From positions 339,001 through 403,000 of the forward strand of contig JAWZYV010019925.1 of NCBI GenBank assembly GCA_038373885.1: a DNA stretch of 64,000 nt, read 5' to 3'. Made by a program: the position numbers and the translations under genes. This stretch comes from Cheiracanthium punctorium (Eukaryota > Arthropoda > Arachnida > Araneae > Cheiracanthiidae). This document shows, piece after piece, positions 33,779 to 44,439 of this stretch; the stretch's first letter is position 1, and every line of letters starts with the position of its first letter. The notes beneath the pieces are model-generated. The model saw only the letters and a list, made by a program, of their open reading frames with translations. It made no database searches and had not been told where the DNA came from.

Positions 33779-34251
33779 TATACCTCATGTAAATTAATTC
33801 ATAAATTATTTTAGTTATAAACGAAGAAAAGGCAGCTTTTTCGTAAATGAAAAATTCTACATGGAATTTTACACTTTAAAAACACGTACAGCTCTCCCAT
33901 CCATGTCCGGTGTACGCCTCTGAAACTCGATACATATTTAATATGCACAATATAGTTCACGCCAAATAAATTTTTCTTAAGTTTCAAAAATTGAAGTTAC
34001 AAAACACTGAAAAGTGGCATGACAAATTTTGAGGTGCATGATCATTTTTCACATTATTGCAATGTATTATTTATTTCTATTTTACTTGAAACCACATGCA
34101 AAAAAGCGGGGAAAGGAGGCAAAGAATCTTTTCCCTAAGTCCTTTTCGTGTGTGGGTGAAAATGGCGGTCTCCCGTATCGGCTGGTTTATTTCAAACACA
34201 AGAAATAGATAACCAACAAGGGGTCATTTCTTTCCCTTTCTTTCGCGGCGA
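32732..34251. repeat. ~1.5-kb concentric palindrome
   Basis: The left arm, starting TCGCCGCGAAAGAAGGGGAA at 32732, is matched in inverted orientation by the right arm ending TTCTTTCCCTTTCTTTCGCGGCGA at 34251. Matching blocks occur in order all the way in, for example GGAGACCGCCATTTTCACCC, AAAATTTGTCATGC, GGCGTACACCGGACATGGAC, AATTAATTTACATTAGG and AACAATAGGCGACACA. The left arm has about 95 bp (roughly 32955-33050) that the right arm lacks. The centre is a pogo-like element. There is no coding capacity. Confidence 0.9.
33380..33672. mobile_element. pogo-like MITE at the palindrome centre
   Basis: TA, then CAGTCGACTCTCAATATCTCG; the right end is CGAGATATTGAGAGTCGACTG then TA (33378-33379 and 33673-33674). 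Inverted repeats extend about 80 bp. The unpaired middle is about 120 bp. The sequence outside the TA sites continues to match between sides, so TA alone is not independent proof of insertion. Confidence 0.75.
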
Positions 34252-34892
34252 AATAATATATACGCCAATTTCAATAGTCGGCTCTAAAAATTAATGAATA
34301 CATGTTAAACATACTTAAAATATGTGCTTCCATTTCCAAAAACCTGGCTGAATGTAGCTTTACTTTTATAAATCAATTTGTCTTTTTTTTTTTTTTTTTT
34401 CCCCCTTCTTGAAACATTTCTGATGCGAGTTGACATATAATATGCAAGCCCACTGTAAAACAGTAAACTACGGCAAAACAAGAAACTGTTAATTTTGTAA
34501 TAGAATCCCAACATTATGTTATCTTGGACATGATTATTTTTATCACGCATTTTCTCCACTTTTATCTTTCCCATCAGATAAACATTCGAGTTGAGCTATT
34601 CAAAATATTTAGCTGCTATGTTCCAGACTCATCTTGTTTAGGTTATGATGCACGTCAAATGTAAAGGTTTTTCTCCTCCCCACTCCCTCCTTCCTCCTTA
34701 TAATCTGCTTTAGGAAATCAAATGCATGATCGTTTTATCAAGCACTTTCTCTCTTAAAGTTTACAGAATACAGATGTATGTCTGGTCTTTATATATATGG
34801 ATGATTTGGTGGAATTCTTTTTTATTTCTTTTCTTTTGTCATCCATATCATGCTTTTCATGTTAAAAAACCCTCTTGTTTCTTCTTTAAAAT
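34252..34892. other. no gene recognised; T/C run at 34384-34405
   Basis: AT-rich sequence with a poly-T then C tract. No exon or bounded element. Confidence 0.45.
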
Positions 34893-34925
34893 ACAGGGTG
34901 TGTCACAATTCCCTCCCTGGTTTGG
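34893..34925 (+). mobile_element. single Tc1/mariner-like end
   Basis: TA CAGGGTGTGTCACAATTCCC resembles the terminus of Tc1/mariner-group elements. It may belong to the element whose transposase relic lies at 35341-35580, but its opposite end was not located. Confidence 0.35.
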
Positions 34926-34952
34926 AAGGCTTATAAAATATATATATACTAC

Positions 34953-35085
34953 CAGGGGCGTATCCGGGGTCGGGATATATCCCCTACCCCGAAATTTTTG
35001 GATTAGTGATGAAATTCCGTCTATTTATACACATATAAGTTCATATCCCCCCCTCTCCCGAAAAATTTTCCTGGCTACGCGCCTG
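34953..35085 (+). mobile_element. hAT MITE, family B
   Basis: CAGGGGCGTATCCGGGG to CTGGCTACGCGCCTG, with perfect octamer TATACTAC at 34945-34952 and 35086-35093. At 133 bp, the body is as in the copy at 15401. Confidence 0.92.
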
Positions 35086-35260
35086 TATACTACCAATACA
35101 GCAACAAAGTTGACTTTATTAGAGAAAGAAATGTTACACGTTTTATTTTACAAAAATCCCAATATGTGAACCTTTCGTGACAGTGACGGATTCATGCAAT
35201 TTTGTCGGGGGTGGGGGGTTTGGAGAGACAGTTAGTTTGTTCTCTTAGTCCTCCAAAACT

Positions 35261-35310
35261 TGCAATGTTTCTTTCACCAGTAAAGTCTTCTTCAGGAAAG
35301 AAACATTGCA
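35261..35310. repeat. 15-bp hairpin
   Basis: TGCAATGTTTCTTTC (35261-35275) and GAAAGAAACATTGCA (35296-35310) are perfect inverses with a 20-nt loop. Confidence 0.9.
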
Positions 35311-35340
35311 TTTTTTTTTTTCAAAAATAATGGGCTTTCT

Positions 35341-35580
35341 CGTCGGATTGGTCGAGGTTCTGCCAACAACGATTGCCATCTTCCGTGGCCACCTCGTTCT
35401 CCGGACCTAATTCCAGGCGATTTTTTTTATGGGGTTACATAAAAGATAGTGTGTCCCTGCCAAAGACGAATTTTAAGCCAAAGGATCACAACTGCATTTG
35501 TTACCATGTTAAAACGAGTGTGTGAGTGTGGGAAAAATTTGACTTTAGACTTGATATCTGCCGCATCACGAAACAAAGAC
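35341..35580 (+). pseudogene. Tc1/mariner-superfamily transposase fragment
   Basis: Translation gives R-R-I-G-R-G, then LPWPPRSPDLIPGDFF, and after a one-base frameshift a WGYIKDSV-like string. PWPPRSPDL…DFFLWGYVKD is the signature around the third catalytic aspartate of one mariner-related transposase group, so the D of PGDFF is probably that residue. Catalytic residues one and two, the DNA-binding domain and the start are missing. It is a DNA-transposon relic in the spacer of an inverted repeat, inactive through truncation, frameshift and stops. Confidence 0.75.
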
Positions 35581-36089
35581 TGATTATAGGGGTGGAGGGG
35601 CTACCGCCCCCATTTAGAAAAAAGAAATTATTCTAAAAGATCATATTTTTCTTCCATAAAATGGATGTATATGTCAATCTTCTAACTAACACCCCCCCCC
35701 TCTCCCCACGACAAGCTAACTGACCTCCCTTCACCCCCCACCAGACAAAATTGCATTAATCGGTCGCTGTCCGAAAGGTTCACATATTGGACTACACTTG
35801 TGAAATAAAACTCGTAGCATTTCTTTCTCCAATAAAGTCAACTTTGTTACTGTATTGCTAATATATGGGGGGGCAGGGGTAGAGGGCATTATCTGGACGA
35901 AATTTGTTCGAAAACTATTTGACCTTTCGACTGTTTTGGAGAAGCTCAATTATTTTTACTGGAGTCATTCAAAACTGGATAAAGCATCCTAACTAAATAA
36001 TAATAATAATTAATACTGCTTACGCTCTAAAGTTGGTTAATTTTGAATCTTATTGTTATTGGAGTTAATATAAATGTTTGAAAAAGCAG

Positions 36090-36160
36090 TTTTTAATAAT
36101 TGTTTTGCATTTTCCGGAGGGGTCCGGGCCCCCTTGGCACCACCCTTAAATACGCCACTG
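36090..36160 (-). mobile_element. hAT end without partner
   Basis: Read on the minus strand, CAGTGGCGTATTTAAGGGTG followed by GTGCCAAGGGGGCCC is a hAT-style terminus. The other end was not found. Confidence 0.45.
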
Positions 36161-37668
36161 ATCCATGTACCAAGTTTGTAGACATCCGATGAAAAATAAC
36201 AACATAAAATCATCAAACGACGATGAAGTCTAATTTTGATTGCTTATTTATTTATTTTCTCTGGCATCTCTAAAGGTATGTTAGTTAATAATGGCACTGA
36301 AAAATGCAATGCATGTAAATATGTATCATATGAACATAGATAAAAGAGATTATGTAGTTAGCGGTTGATTTTTTAAACTCAGCGAATGTTTTATCTTTGA
36401 TCGGCAAATGAATAATAAAGGTGCACTTCTGCCTATCAGCCTACCTGACTTGTTAAGATAACAACTTAATATTTACTTTTAGCAATTGTTAGCTAGTATT
36501 ATTATTTTTGTTTATTTATTATGGGGAGGGTATATGTCAGCGTTTGTGTACGTTGACATTAATGCATATATACGGAACGCCAATATCAGTTTTTACTAAT
36601 TGAAATCGCTCAGAGTTATATCGAAAAGCTTTTCAATAGTTTTACGAAAAGGAATTCTTACAAATTATTGTATGCTATTACAGTTTTACTCTTAGCACTG
36701 TAATTTTACGAACATACTGTTTTCGTAAAAACATACCGATGTCCACAGTGGGGGATCATAAAGCTGTTTTGTTTTGTTTTTTGGAGGGGGGGGTGGAGTA
36801 ACATCACCACCACCCCTTTCCCTCGGGGGAAAAAGAAAGTTTCTTTACAAATTTCGTATGAAACGTTAAGGGGGAGGGGGGTTAATCTTTTAAAAAATTG
36901 GTTGAGGTACCATACATTGATGAAAATATTATATGTTCGGTAATTTTATAGGTTTACGGTTTGTGAAGGTGTTTAAACACCACTTGTGAAGAGGCATCTG
37001 GGTTTTTTTTTCTTCTTTTCTTTTTTTTTCCCCTTTCCTTCTGAGGCCTGGCTTAAGACTAATTTGTTTCCTGTACACTTTGCGGTTCAAATGAACTTTT
37101 TAAAAATATAAATTAATACCCCCCCACCCCCAACAAAAAAAAAAAAAAACATTGCTTTATTGTAGTATTTTGCTTTGTTGTGAACGTTCTTTATGCACAA
37201 GCTTTTATTAAAAATTAGCCTTACCTAAAAAAACTTTGGCACCAGTCTCTGGTCCTTGACTTAAAAATTTATTCAAAAGTTGTATTATTTCTTTTAAAAT
37301 GCGTAAAATGTGGAAGTTGTAACTTCTAGTTCAGACATTGATATGCAAGTTACAGGAACATTTTCTGTAGGCAGTAAGAAAAATAGAATTAAAACCATTT
37401 GCTATGGCATGAAAACGAAGAAAAAAGTGCTTCTTCTTCTCAAAGCGCTTTCCAAGACTAAACGCCTTTTGGGATTCTAAAAAATGCCTGTTAAGTAAAT
37501 AATGTCATAAATCGCATGAAAGTAAACACTTAAAGTAAACTGTGATTCCGTTGAACTTTGTCATGCTTGATTTTCAAAATCAAAGGAGCAGTTGTGGCGA
37601 AAAAAATTTCCCCTACTCACTCTCCCCTCGTATGTTCGTTCTCTCGTCGCTGTATCCAACTTTCAGAT

Positions 37669-37704
<36 letters not shown>

Positions 37705-38764
37705 TGCTTGAGATATGAATTATTTTCTTTTTATAACAGTATCCAAAAGGCGCAAACAGAAATTTGACATCTCGTAATATAATAGTTGGGTGGCTGGTTC
37801 AAAACTTGGATTTACTTATAACCTTGAATTTAATTATTTGAATAGTTTCAATTTCGAGAATTCAAATAATTAATCATATCTGTATGTAGTGTAAAATGAT
37901 CTTTATTAAAATTTGTACTATGTTTTTTTAAGTACCCCCCTCCCAATAATAATAATTATAAAAATGCTGCTTATAGTTTTAGTAAAACAAAATTAAATGC
38001 ACATTGGAGCAGATACAAGAATATGGTTGATTCAAAGTTGTTTTAACACTTTCTAACAATCTTTTTTTCTGATTTCGGCTTGTCTGTCCATCCATCCACT
38101 GGTAAATATGCGTCAATTGCCACGAATTGTTTGCAGATTTTTCACGCTCACTGTCGAATGCTCTTTATTGAATGTACTGATGCAAATCAGTTATATTTAT
38201 ATTTTAAAATACCCCTTCTTTCACTTTTCATTCTAGAAAAACTTACTCAGTTCGTGCTTTAAGACTTTCTGTGCCCCTAGTATTTGGAAAATATGTTATT
38301 TATCAATTTTGTCCCCTTTCCCTCAAGATGACTAACTAGTATTAAAATCCTCTTCTGTTAATTTGGTAAGTTTTACAGTTTAGTGTCTAAACTCTATCCT
38401 TGTAAGACCTAAAAATAAACTACACTGCAAATGATTTCTAATGTTTTGTGACAGTTTTCGTAACGGTAGCTATTGTTTAAATTCCTTATGATTTAGGGTG
38501 TTGCATGCGATCCACATTTTCTGTATTATAAATTCACAAAAATTCAATCCCAAAGTTTTAGGACTAGGACAATCTGTATGGGAGTAGAAAAATTATTTGT
38601 ATACTTTGCAATTCTTTTTAAAAACGTGGTATATTAAAATAGTAATTTAAAGGATTTAAGTCTATTATTTAATTTTGCAAAAAATTAAATGATTCTGCTT
38701 GTGAAACATTCTGTATATGTATGTATTTTAAATAATACAGATGAAATTGCACAAAGGCACTTAA

Positions 38765-38795
<31 letters not shown>

Positions 38796-40073
38796 GCGAG
38801 AGAGAAGTATGTTTTCTGTTATTTAAATAAAACCATATTACTAGTATCACCTAACTTTTCGTATTAATTTTGCACTGTCAACAAACATCGGCAGCCAATT
38901 TTCTCCTGTACGTTCACTTTCAATATGTCCCAGTAAAATGATGAAGTGTTTTGTTTACTGTAAAACTTCGGTTTCAACCAATCAAATCGCTGTTTTGTTT
39001 CCCGCTCCTCTCGTGCCCCCATCCTTTTACTGCTACTTTTAGCCTTTCGTTTTTATTTCCGTTCGAAATTATTTGAACTGGGAACAAAAGAAAAGAAAGA
39101 AAAAAACCTGCAGACTTTCACATTACTTTGCTACATTGTGTTTTACTTAAACATTTTTTCCCTTTCTTTTTCCTATCTTATGCACGCCTGCTTCAGTAAT
39201 TACCTCGAAAAAATCATTCAAATGAAGTGTTTCAAATACAATTTATTTTTAATTTATTCGATTCTGGTAAAGAAGAAATTTTAGTACGATACAAGTTGAG
39301 CAGTTTTTGTAATGGATATGAGTACAACTTGAATTAAAAGGCAAGGAATTTTTAAAAGTCCTCCCCTCCTCCCCCCCCCCCCTTTTAAAAAAAAAAACCA
39401 GTTTCCGAGAGAGCTGAAAAGTTTGATTTTGATTTGTCTGTGCGGCCATGTTCTAATTGCAGGAAATATGAGTTGATGTCTGTAATGTGGTCGGATCGAA
39501 CAGGTTAATTATTCGTTAAGCAATAGTATATGAACATATAAGTTGCCCCACGTTGTGTTCCGTATTTAAAATGCAGTCCCGTATTTTCATCCATGTGATC
39601 AGAGCCTGAAAATAGCTGTTCTTCGTTTAAAATCACAAAGTTTGGGGCCACCTTTTTTTTAAGGGGGGGGGGGGGCAAAGAACAGCGAAAAATTAAACCT
39701 GTGCACGTAAATATGCATACGTCTGTGTGATTGGCAAAGTTATAATCTACTAAAAATAGATTTGCATTAAAAATTCATTCGAAGTTTAATAAACACTGTT
39801 ATTTTCATAAATTTCAACCCCCTCCCTCGGCTTACGTGAGTGTCCCGTATTTGAACTTACGAAAGATAGTCACTATATAATAATCCATGTATTCTACATG
39901 ATGGATCTTTCTTGTTTAATCCGCAATTGTTAATATATTTTTTTTTTTTTTCTCATTTCGATTTCTCAGTCTGTATAACGCAGTCTTTACATTGTTTCGG
40001 GATTTATATTACATCTGGTGATCTCTCTCATGTCCCGTTCGTGCATACTGTTGTCCGCGTGCAATGATTGTTT
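36161..40073. other. no gene recognised; simple repeats only
   Basis: The longest featureless stretch of the window. It contains G runs near 36785-36792, C runs near 37120-37129 and 39370-39382, a 32-T run at 37672-37703 and an A run at about 38763-38780 continuing as (GAAA)n. Open frames here are short and biased by composition. Confidence 0.5.
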
Positions 40074-40166
40074 CAGGGGCGTAGCCAGGGGGGGGGGGAT
40101 ATCGGGATATATTCCCCCTCCCCCGAAATTTTTGAATTAGTTATGAAATTCCGTCTATTTATACAC
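40074..40166 (+). mobile_element. family B hAT MITE, 3' truncated
   Basis: CAGGGGCGTAGCCAGG, a G-run, GATATCGGGATATATTCC, then CGAAATTTTTGAATTAGTTA up to TATACAC, where the match stops and mariner sequence begins. Confidence 0.8.
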
Positions 40167-40490
40167 TACGTTTTTGTGGGCAAGCAAAGGCATTCTCCTC
40201 TTGCATGACAATTCAAGACCTCGCAAGGCACGCACAACACAGGATTTGGCTCGCAGCTTTGGATGGGAGGTCTGGCAGCATCCACCGTACAGTCCCGAAC
40301 TGGCACCTTTTGGAGTAAGCTTCCAGTTTACGCGGCATTTCCTTCTCGTAGTACGCACCAACGATTGTCACTATTCGAATGAAATTGCTACCGTTGGAAG
40401 CCCTGGAACTGAACTATCGTCTGATTAAGCTTCGGTCTTGTTTCGCAATGTTGCCATCCGTGGAGGAACAAGTGTAACTTACTTTTTGAA
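40167..40490 (+). pseudogene. mariner transposase fragment
   Basis: The frame 40174-40428 reads …KGILLLHDNSRPRKARTTQD… then …SFGWEVWQHPPYSPELAP…. HDN(A)RPH…A and HPPYSPDLAPSD are the second and third catalytic blocks of mariner (D34D) transposases, and the GWEV string between them is typical. The third aspartate block is corrupted (PFG in place of PSD), and the continuation is frameshifted. The N-terminal half is missing; the left border abuts a truncated hAT MITE. Confidence 0.8.
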
Positions 40491-40797
40491 TGCCCGTTGT
40501 ATTTATTTTTTTTGTAGGATATGTAGAATGTAAATTGCAACTTTCAAATTTATGTCTTTTTTTTTTTTTTACTGTAACTGAAATTTTTTGAACATTAATT
40601 TATAATTTTAAACATATTTATGTTATAGTTAAAATGTCAGTATAAAAGATAATTAATTATTCTTGGATTTTTTACTGCTGATTCGGTCATCAGTAATGCA
40701 AAATTAAAATGTCTTGGAGTATTTTTTTTTTTTAAATGTATTTAACGTACCCGAGTGCCGGAAAATTATTTAGCCAAGCCCTTTTGAAATTAAATTG
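40491..40797. other. no gene; poly-T runs
   Basis: T runs at about 40557-40570 and 40722-40732. Nothing else recognised. Confidence 0.5.
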
Positions 40798-40925
40798 CCG
40801 ACCAATGGCCGAGTGGATGAAGATTGGTAAATGTCTGGTGTGAAAATGTCCAGGGTTCTGGTTTATCGCCCAGCTATAAATATATAGATCTAAAGGTCTC
40901 CCCAGATCTAACGTAAATACGCTTG
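40798..40925 (+). mobile_element. tRNA-derived SINE, degraded
   Basis: TGGCCGAGTGG at 40805 fits the polymerase III A box exactly. CAGGGTTCTGGTTTATCGCCC about 50 bp later is a decayed B box. Downstream, CTAACGTAAATACG recalls the shared 3' motif of the copy at 41019. Confidence 0.55.
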
Positions 40926-41018
40926 AGATTATGATAACTTGTTAAATACTCGCATAATGAAGTTAAATTATAAGTTCAGTTGTCTAATTTTGGTTTTTAT
41001 TTAGGCTTGGGCCGAATT

Positions 41019-41195
41019 ATGGCCGAATGTGGATAAGGCATCGAACATGCGAGACAGCTGAATTGTGAAGGTCCTGCGTTAGGGCGTACCACGCGGCTGT
41101 CTGCTAACGCACGTCCACTGCTAACGGTGTGGAGTTTTGGTCGGTTTTCTCCAGATATAGCGTGAATACGTGTTAAAATCCCTTAAATGGTCCTC
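41019..41195 (+). mobile_element. tRNA-derived SINE-like copy
   Basis: ATGGCCGAATGTGGATAAGG at the head resembles an A box. The body has GGTGTGGAGTTTTGGTCGG, TTTCTCCAGATATAGCGTG and AATACGTGTTAAAATCCC, shared with 20505-20669. The B box is poor (AAGGTCCTGCG). Confidence 0.5.
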
Positions 41196-41396
41196 CGACC
41201 AAGGCACACCGATTTGCTGGGAAATATTCCCCGCAAAGCGGTATTCTAACGTTCTTAAGCAAAAGTCACCAAAACTTTTTATGTATGTAATGCATTGTGT
41301 GAGCTTCAGGTGCAACTAAAAGAGTCTACATTAGGTGACAGATGCCAAAATGGACTGAAAAGTCGCTAAATTTGGTTTACGTATATATGAGTAATG

Positions 41397-41401
<5 letters not shown>

Positions 41402-41428
<27 letters not shown>
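41402..41428. repeat. poly-T run
   Basis: About 26 T in a row. It could be the tail of an unrecognised retroposon on the minus strand. Confidence 0.85.
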
Positions 41429-41433
<5 letters not shown>

Positions 41434-41788
41434 TCTTCGTAAATTTTATTCAATATTACTTAGTTCGATAAACAACTGAATGAACTAACCAGGAGGAACT
41501 AAGTGACTGGGATTTCTTTTACGGAATTCAAAAACGTGACACTATAAATTAAACATTTTTTTAAGATTGATAAACTCTGATACAAAATAAACGTCAAATC
41601 AAAATTTCATTCGGAATTTTTAATTTTCTTTTCACGAGATTAAAATAAATAAAGCGTATTTTCTTCTGTTGAACCATGGAGGATAATTTAAAATGCAAAT
41701 TTCGCATGATACGTGAATAGTGTTTATTTTTAGCCAGGAACATGATCTTTTAGTTCTTTTAACTCCAACACAAGATTATGAATGTGAT

Positions 41789-42033
41789 TTTTTTTTTTTT
41801 TTTATTATTATTATTTTTTTTTTTTTTAACGGGCGGGCACTTGCCGGTTAGACATTATCCACTACAACTGCCAGAAGTTATTTTCTCCATTTCATTATGG
41901 GGGGCACCCAGAGGGTGGCCAGCGTTACCCCTATGAAGGGACGGACAACATATAACATCCATGCCCAAGCCTGGATTCGAACCCGGACTCAAGTCGTATT
42001 AGAATCGTTCTGAAGCCACTACACCACCTGGGC
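41789..42033 (-). mobile_element. tRNA-derived SINE with A/TAA-rich tail
   Basis: On the minus strand the element starts at 42033 with GCCCAGGTGGTGTAGTGGC. TGGTGTAGTGG is a perfect A box and GGGTTCGAATCC a perfect B box. The first seven bases can pair with CTTGGGC after the B box, as in a tRNA acceptor stem, although the D and anticodon arms do not fold. A ~130-bp unrelated body (TGGATGTTATATGTTGTCC to GGCAAGTGCCCGCCCG) and an A-rich tail with (TAA)n follow. Target duplication was not clear. Confidence 0.85.
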
Positions 42034-42687
42034 GGTGAATTCTAAAATTAGAAACGGTTTATTGTTACGATAACATGGATTAAAGCACCACAATATACCG
42101 TGTTAATAGATATTCTGTGTATTTTAATTTTAAAAATTATCTATATTCATCATTTAACTGCCTTACAACTAACTATATAATGAGTAATCCTACGTTAATA
42201 TGCCCTGCGGAAGTTTAAACAAAAGTGACTACCTATTTTATTTTATTTTATTTATTTATTTATTTATTTTTAAGAATGCTGATGTGCATGCAAATTGGTA
42301 CTTACTTTGGTCTGTACTTACAAATTCATTGAAACTTCATAAATACGTTGAGAAATAGGGTAAAAATGTAAAGGCCAAATAAATTGACTGGATACTTTCG
42401 GAAGAAAAAGGAAAAAGAAAGAAAGAAACTACATACATTGAATTAAAAAAATGCATCAATTTTGTTTATTGTTTGTGCGCCCCTCTGCGTTATTGATATC
42501 TTACACTCTTATGTTGCACTCCTTTTAAATAAATGAAAATCCTGTCACAGACATTTTAAAGCTACACTGGTTTATCAACGAAGAACAAGCAGCAATTTAA
42601 TTTGTTTACTCATTTTTGCTAATGTACTATTTTTTTTTTTTATCATAGTAAATTATTTAAAAGCATCTGATAATTTACTATTGGTTA
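42034..42687. other. no gene recognised
   Basis: AT-rich, with (TTTA)n near 42238-42270 and a (GAAA)n tract near 42403-42428. Confidence 0.5.
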
Positions 42688-42845
42688 GGGCCGTGGTAGC
42701 CCAGTGGTTTAAGCAATGGACTTGTTACCGGAAGATTGCAGGTTCCACTGGAAGCCACCTTCCGCATACTGTGTACGTGCACGTTAAAGCATTGGCGTAA
42801 AGTAGGATGTAACACAGGAGTGGCAAAATATTACCTGTTGTAGAA
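42688..42845 (+). mobile_element. tRNA-derived SINE
   Basis: GGCCGTGGTAGCCCAGTGG contains TAGCCCAGTGG, a perfect A box. CAGGTTCCACTGGAAGCC is a mutated B box at tRNA-like spacing. The body carries CTGTGTACGTGCACGTTAAAG. No A-rich tail or target duplication was established. Confidence 0.65.
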
Positions 42846-43006
42846 AATACTATTTCCAAATAGGTTATACCTGAATTTTATTTTATTTGCCCTTACTAAG
42901 TGACGCCTATCTCCGAAAGTACCCTCGGCGGTCGCTACCCTTTCGCGAAAAGTGCCTATTATCAGAAATCCGCCAAACCCAACTGATGAAGTTCCGAATT
43001 GGTCCG

Positions 43007-43378
43007 CTGGCTGTGGCACAGCCAGCTGCGTCAATAAAGGGTCTCTAGATCTGTGGCCCGCGATGAACGTTTCGATCGTCCGCCATCTTGCTGATAGTTA
43101 AGTCGAGCTATGGCAACGGCTGCCCCTTTTTCAGCATCGGACAATCTATCCAGCTGTTCTCGCGTTCTTCCATTTTTCAGCAGATGTCAGTGCTGTTAAA
43201 AATAATCGTGGCAATTTTTTTACGAGAAAAGACGTGCTAAAAAGTAAAGAATTCTCGTGGAGCTATGTCACCCGCTACAATTTTTATAGAAATCAAATCT
43301 ATTCTTCGTGACTGGCAACAGTCAAAACGTCAGAGTTCGGTGCTCCCAGAACGGGAACTCTGCGCGTTAAAGGGTTAA
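43007..43378 (-). mobile_element. piggyBac-like hairpin MITE, half copy
   Basis: From the hairpin centre CTGGCTGTGGCACAGCCAGC, through GATCGTCCGCCATCTTGCTG, TTTTTCAGCATCGG and the unpaired part (CTATTCTTCGTGACTGGCAA), to GCGCGTTAAAGGG and TTAA at 43375-43378. The first arm is missing beyond the centre. Confidence 0.8.
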
Positions 43379-44439
43379 GTGACATGAGCTGTTGTTCTTC
43401 ATTGCCGAACAGTTTTCGGCTGAAAGTTTTCAATGAATAATTTTCTTGATTTTGTTCCTTAACGTGACGCAATCTTTAGATCCCTTTCTGTCTAATATTA
43501 CTATTTTGAGCTTATTTTGATGGAATATAATTTAACTTCATTGATCAGCTCCAAAGTGCAAACGATTTTGTTATAATATCAGCAAGCTCAAAACAACAAC
43601 ATTCGATTTTTCCTGAAATTTCTAAAGCAGTAATTGGTCTTAATGCTTGAAGATGCATCGTTTGATCTCCAGTAAGAAAAATACACAATAATATGAAAGC
43701 CTTTCGTTATTGGATAGTTTTGTTTGTTGTTTACTTCCTTTACTTGAACCTTCTTAACGCACAGTGAATTCATTATTCATTATTCTTTATCCGCGCGGTA
43801 TTTGCGCTGAATGCATGTTTTAATTAAAATGAATCTGATTTTTCTTTGATCTGTGCGGATGGTTTTGTGTTTCAAACTGCGCTTGCTTTGTTTACGATGA
43901 AAATATCCATTTTACATTTCCTTGTTTTTAATTATAGAAAACTAATTAAGTCTATGAAATAATATATGTATTTACGTTTCGGAGTCGTACGTTTTTTTCT
44001 CCGTTTCTGTACTCCATGAAATTATCTTTTATTGAATCGAGTAAACATTGTTTTCACTTTTTAATTATTCGTTATGAATTTTGAAAGCTGTAATTAAGAG
44101 TCATTTGAATACTTTAAAAAATATTTTATAATAACTAAACATTTAAAATTTAATGTTCTAGTGTAAAATTTTAATTCCAACGTCATTGTAGCTAGAATAG
44201 TTAATATAGCTATTTACATACCTACAGCATACATGATTTTGAAAACACAAGTAATAACAAAATCTACTCTATCTAATAATCCACTTCGTTTAAAATCGGA
44301 AAGCGAACAACTATCGTAATGAAACCGTTTTCAGTCATTTCTGTTATTGTAATACAACAATCTTTCTTAAGCCTACTGCAATGTAGTTGAAGAATATTTA
44401 TATGTTATTTGTCTAATGCTTACTGTAGCATATTCTCTG
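43379..44439. other. no gene recognised
   Basis: AT-rich. The minus-strand frame at 43588-43773 is unsupported. Confidence 0.5.

Larger units (their letters stand above)
35092..35862. repeat. second inverted repeat pair enclosing a transposase relic
   Basis: 35092-35215 (CAATACAGCAACAAAGTTGA, GAACCTTTCG, then CAGTGACGGATTCATGCAAT) is matched inverted by 35736-35862 (ATTGCATTAATCGGTCGCTG, CGAAAGGTTC, TCAACTTTGTTACTGTATTG). The hAT-like ends CAGTGACGG (35181) and CGGTCGCTG (ending 35769) sit inside the arms, so symmetry extends beyond the element termini. The spacer holds the transposase fragment. Confidence 0.82.

Noticed and set aside
34726..35169. 147-residue open frame
   Set aside because: It spans the complete family B MITE at 34953-35085 and its duplications; it cannot be a single coding unit.
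41960..42033. Possible functional tRNA gene on the minus strand
   Set aside because: A and B boxes and the acceptor stem are good, but the D and anticodon arms do not form and it continues into a SINE body with an A-rich tail.
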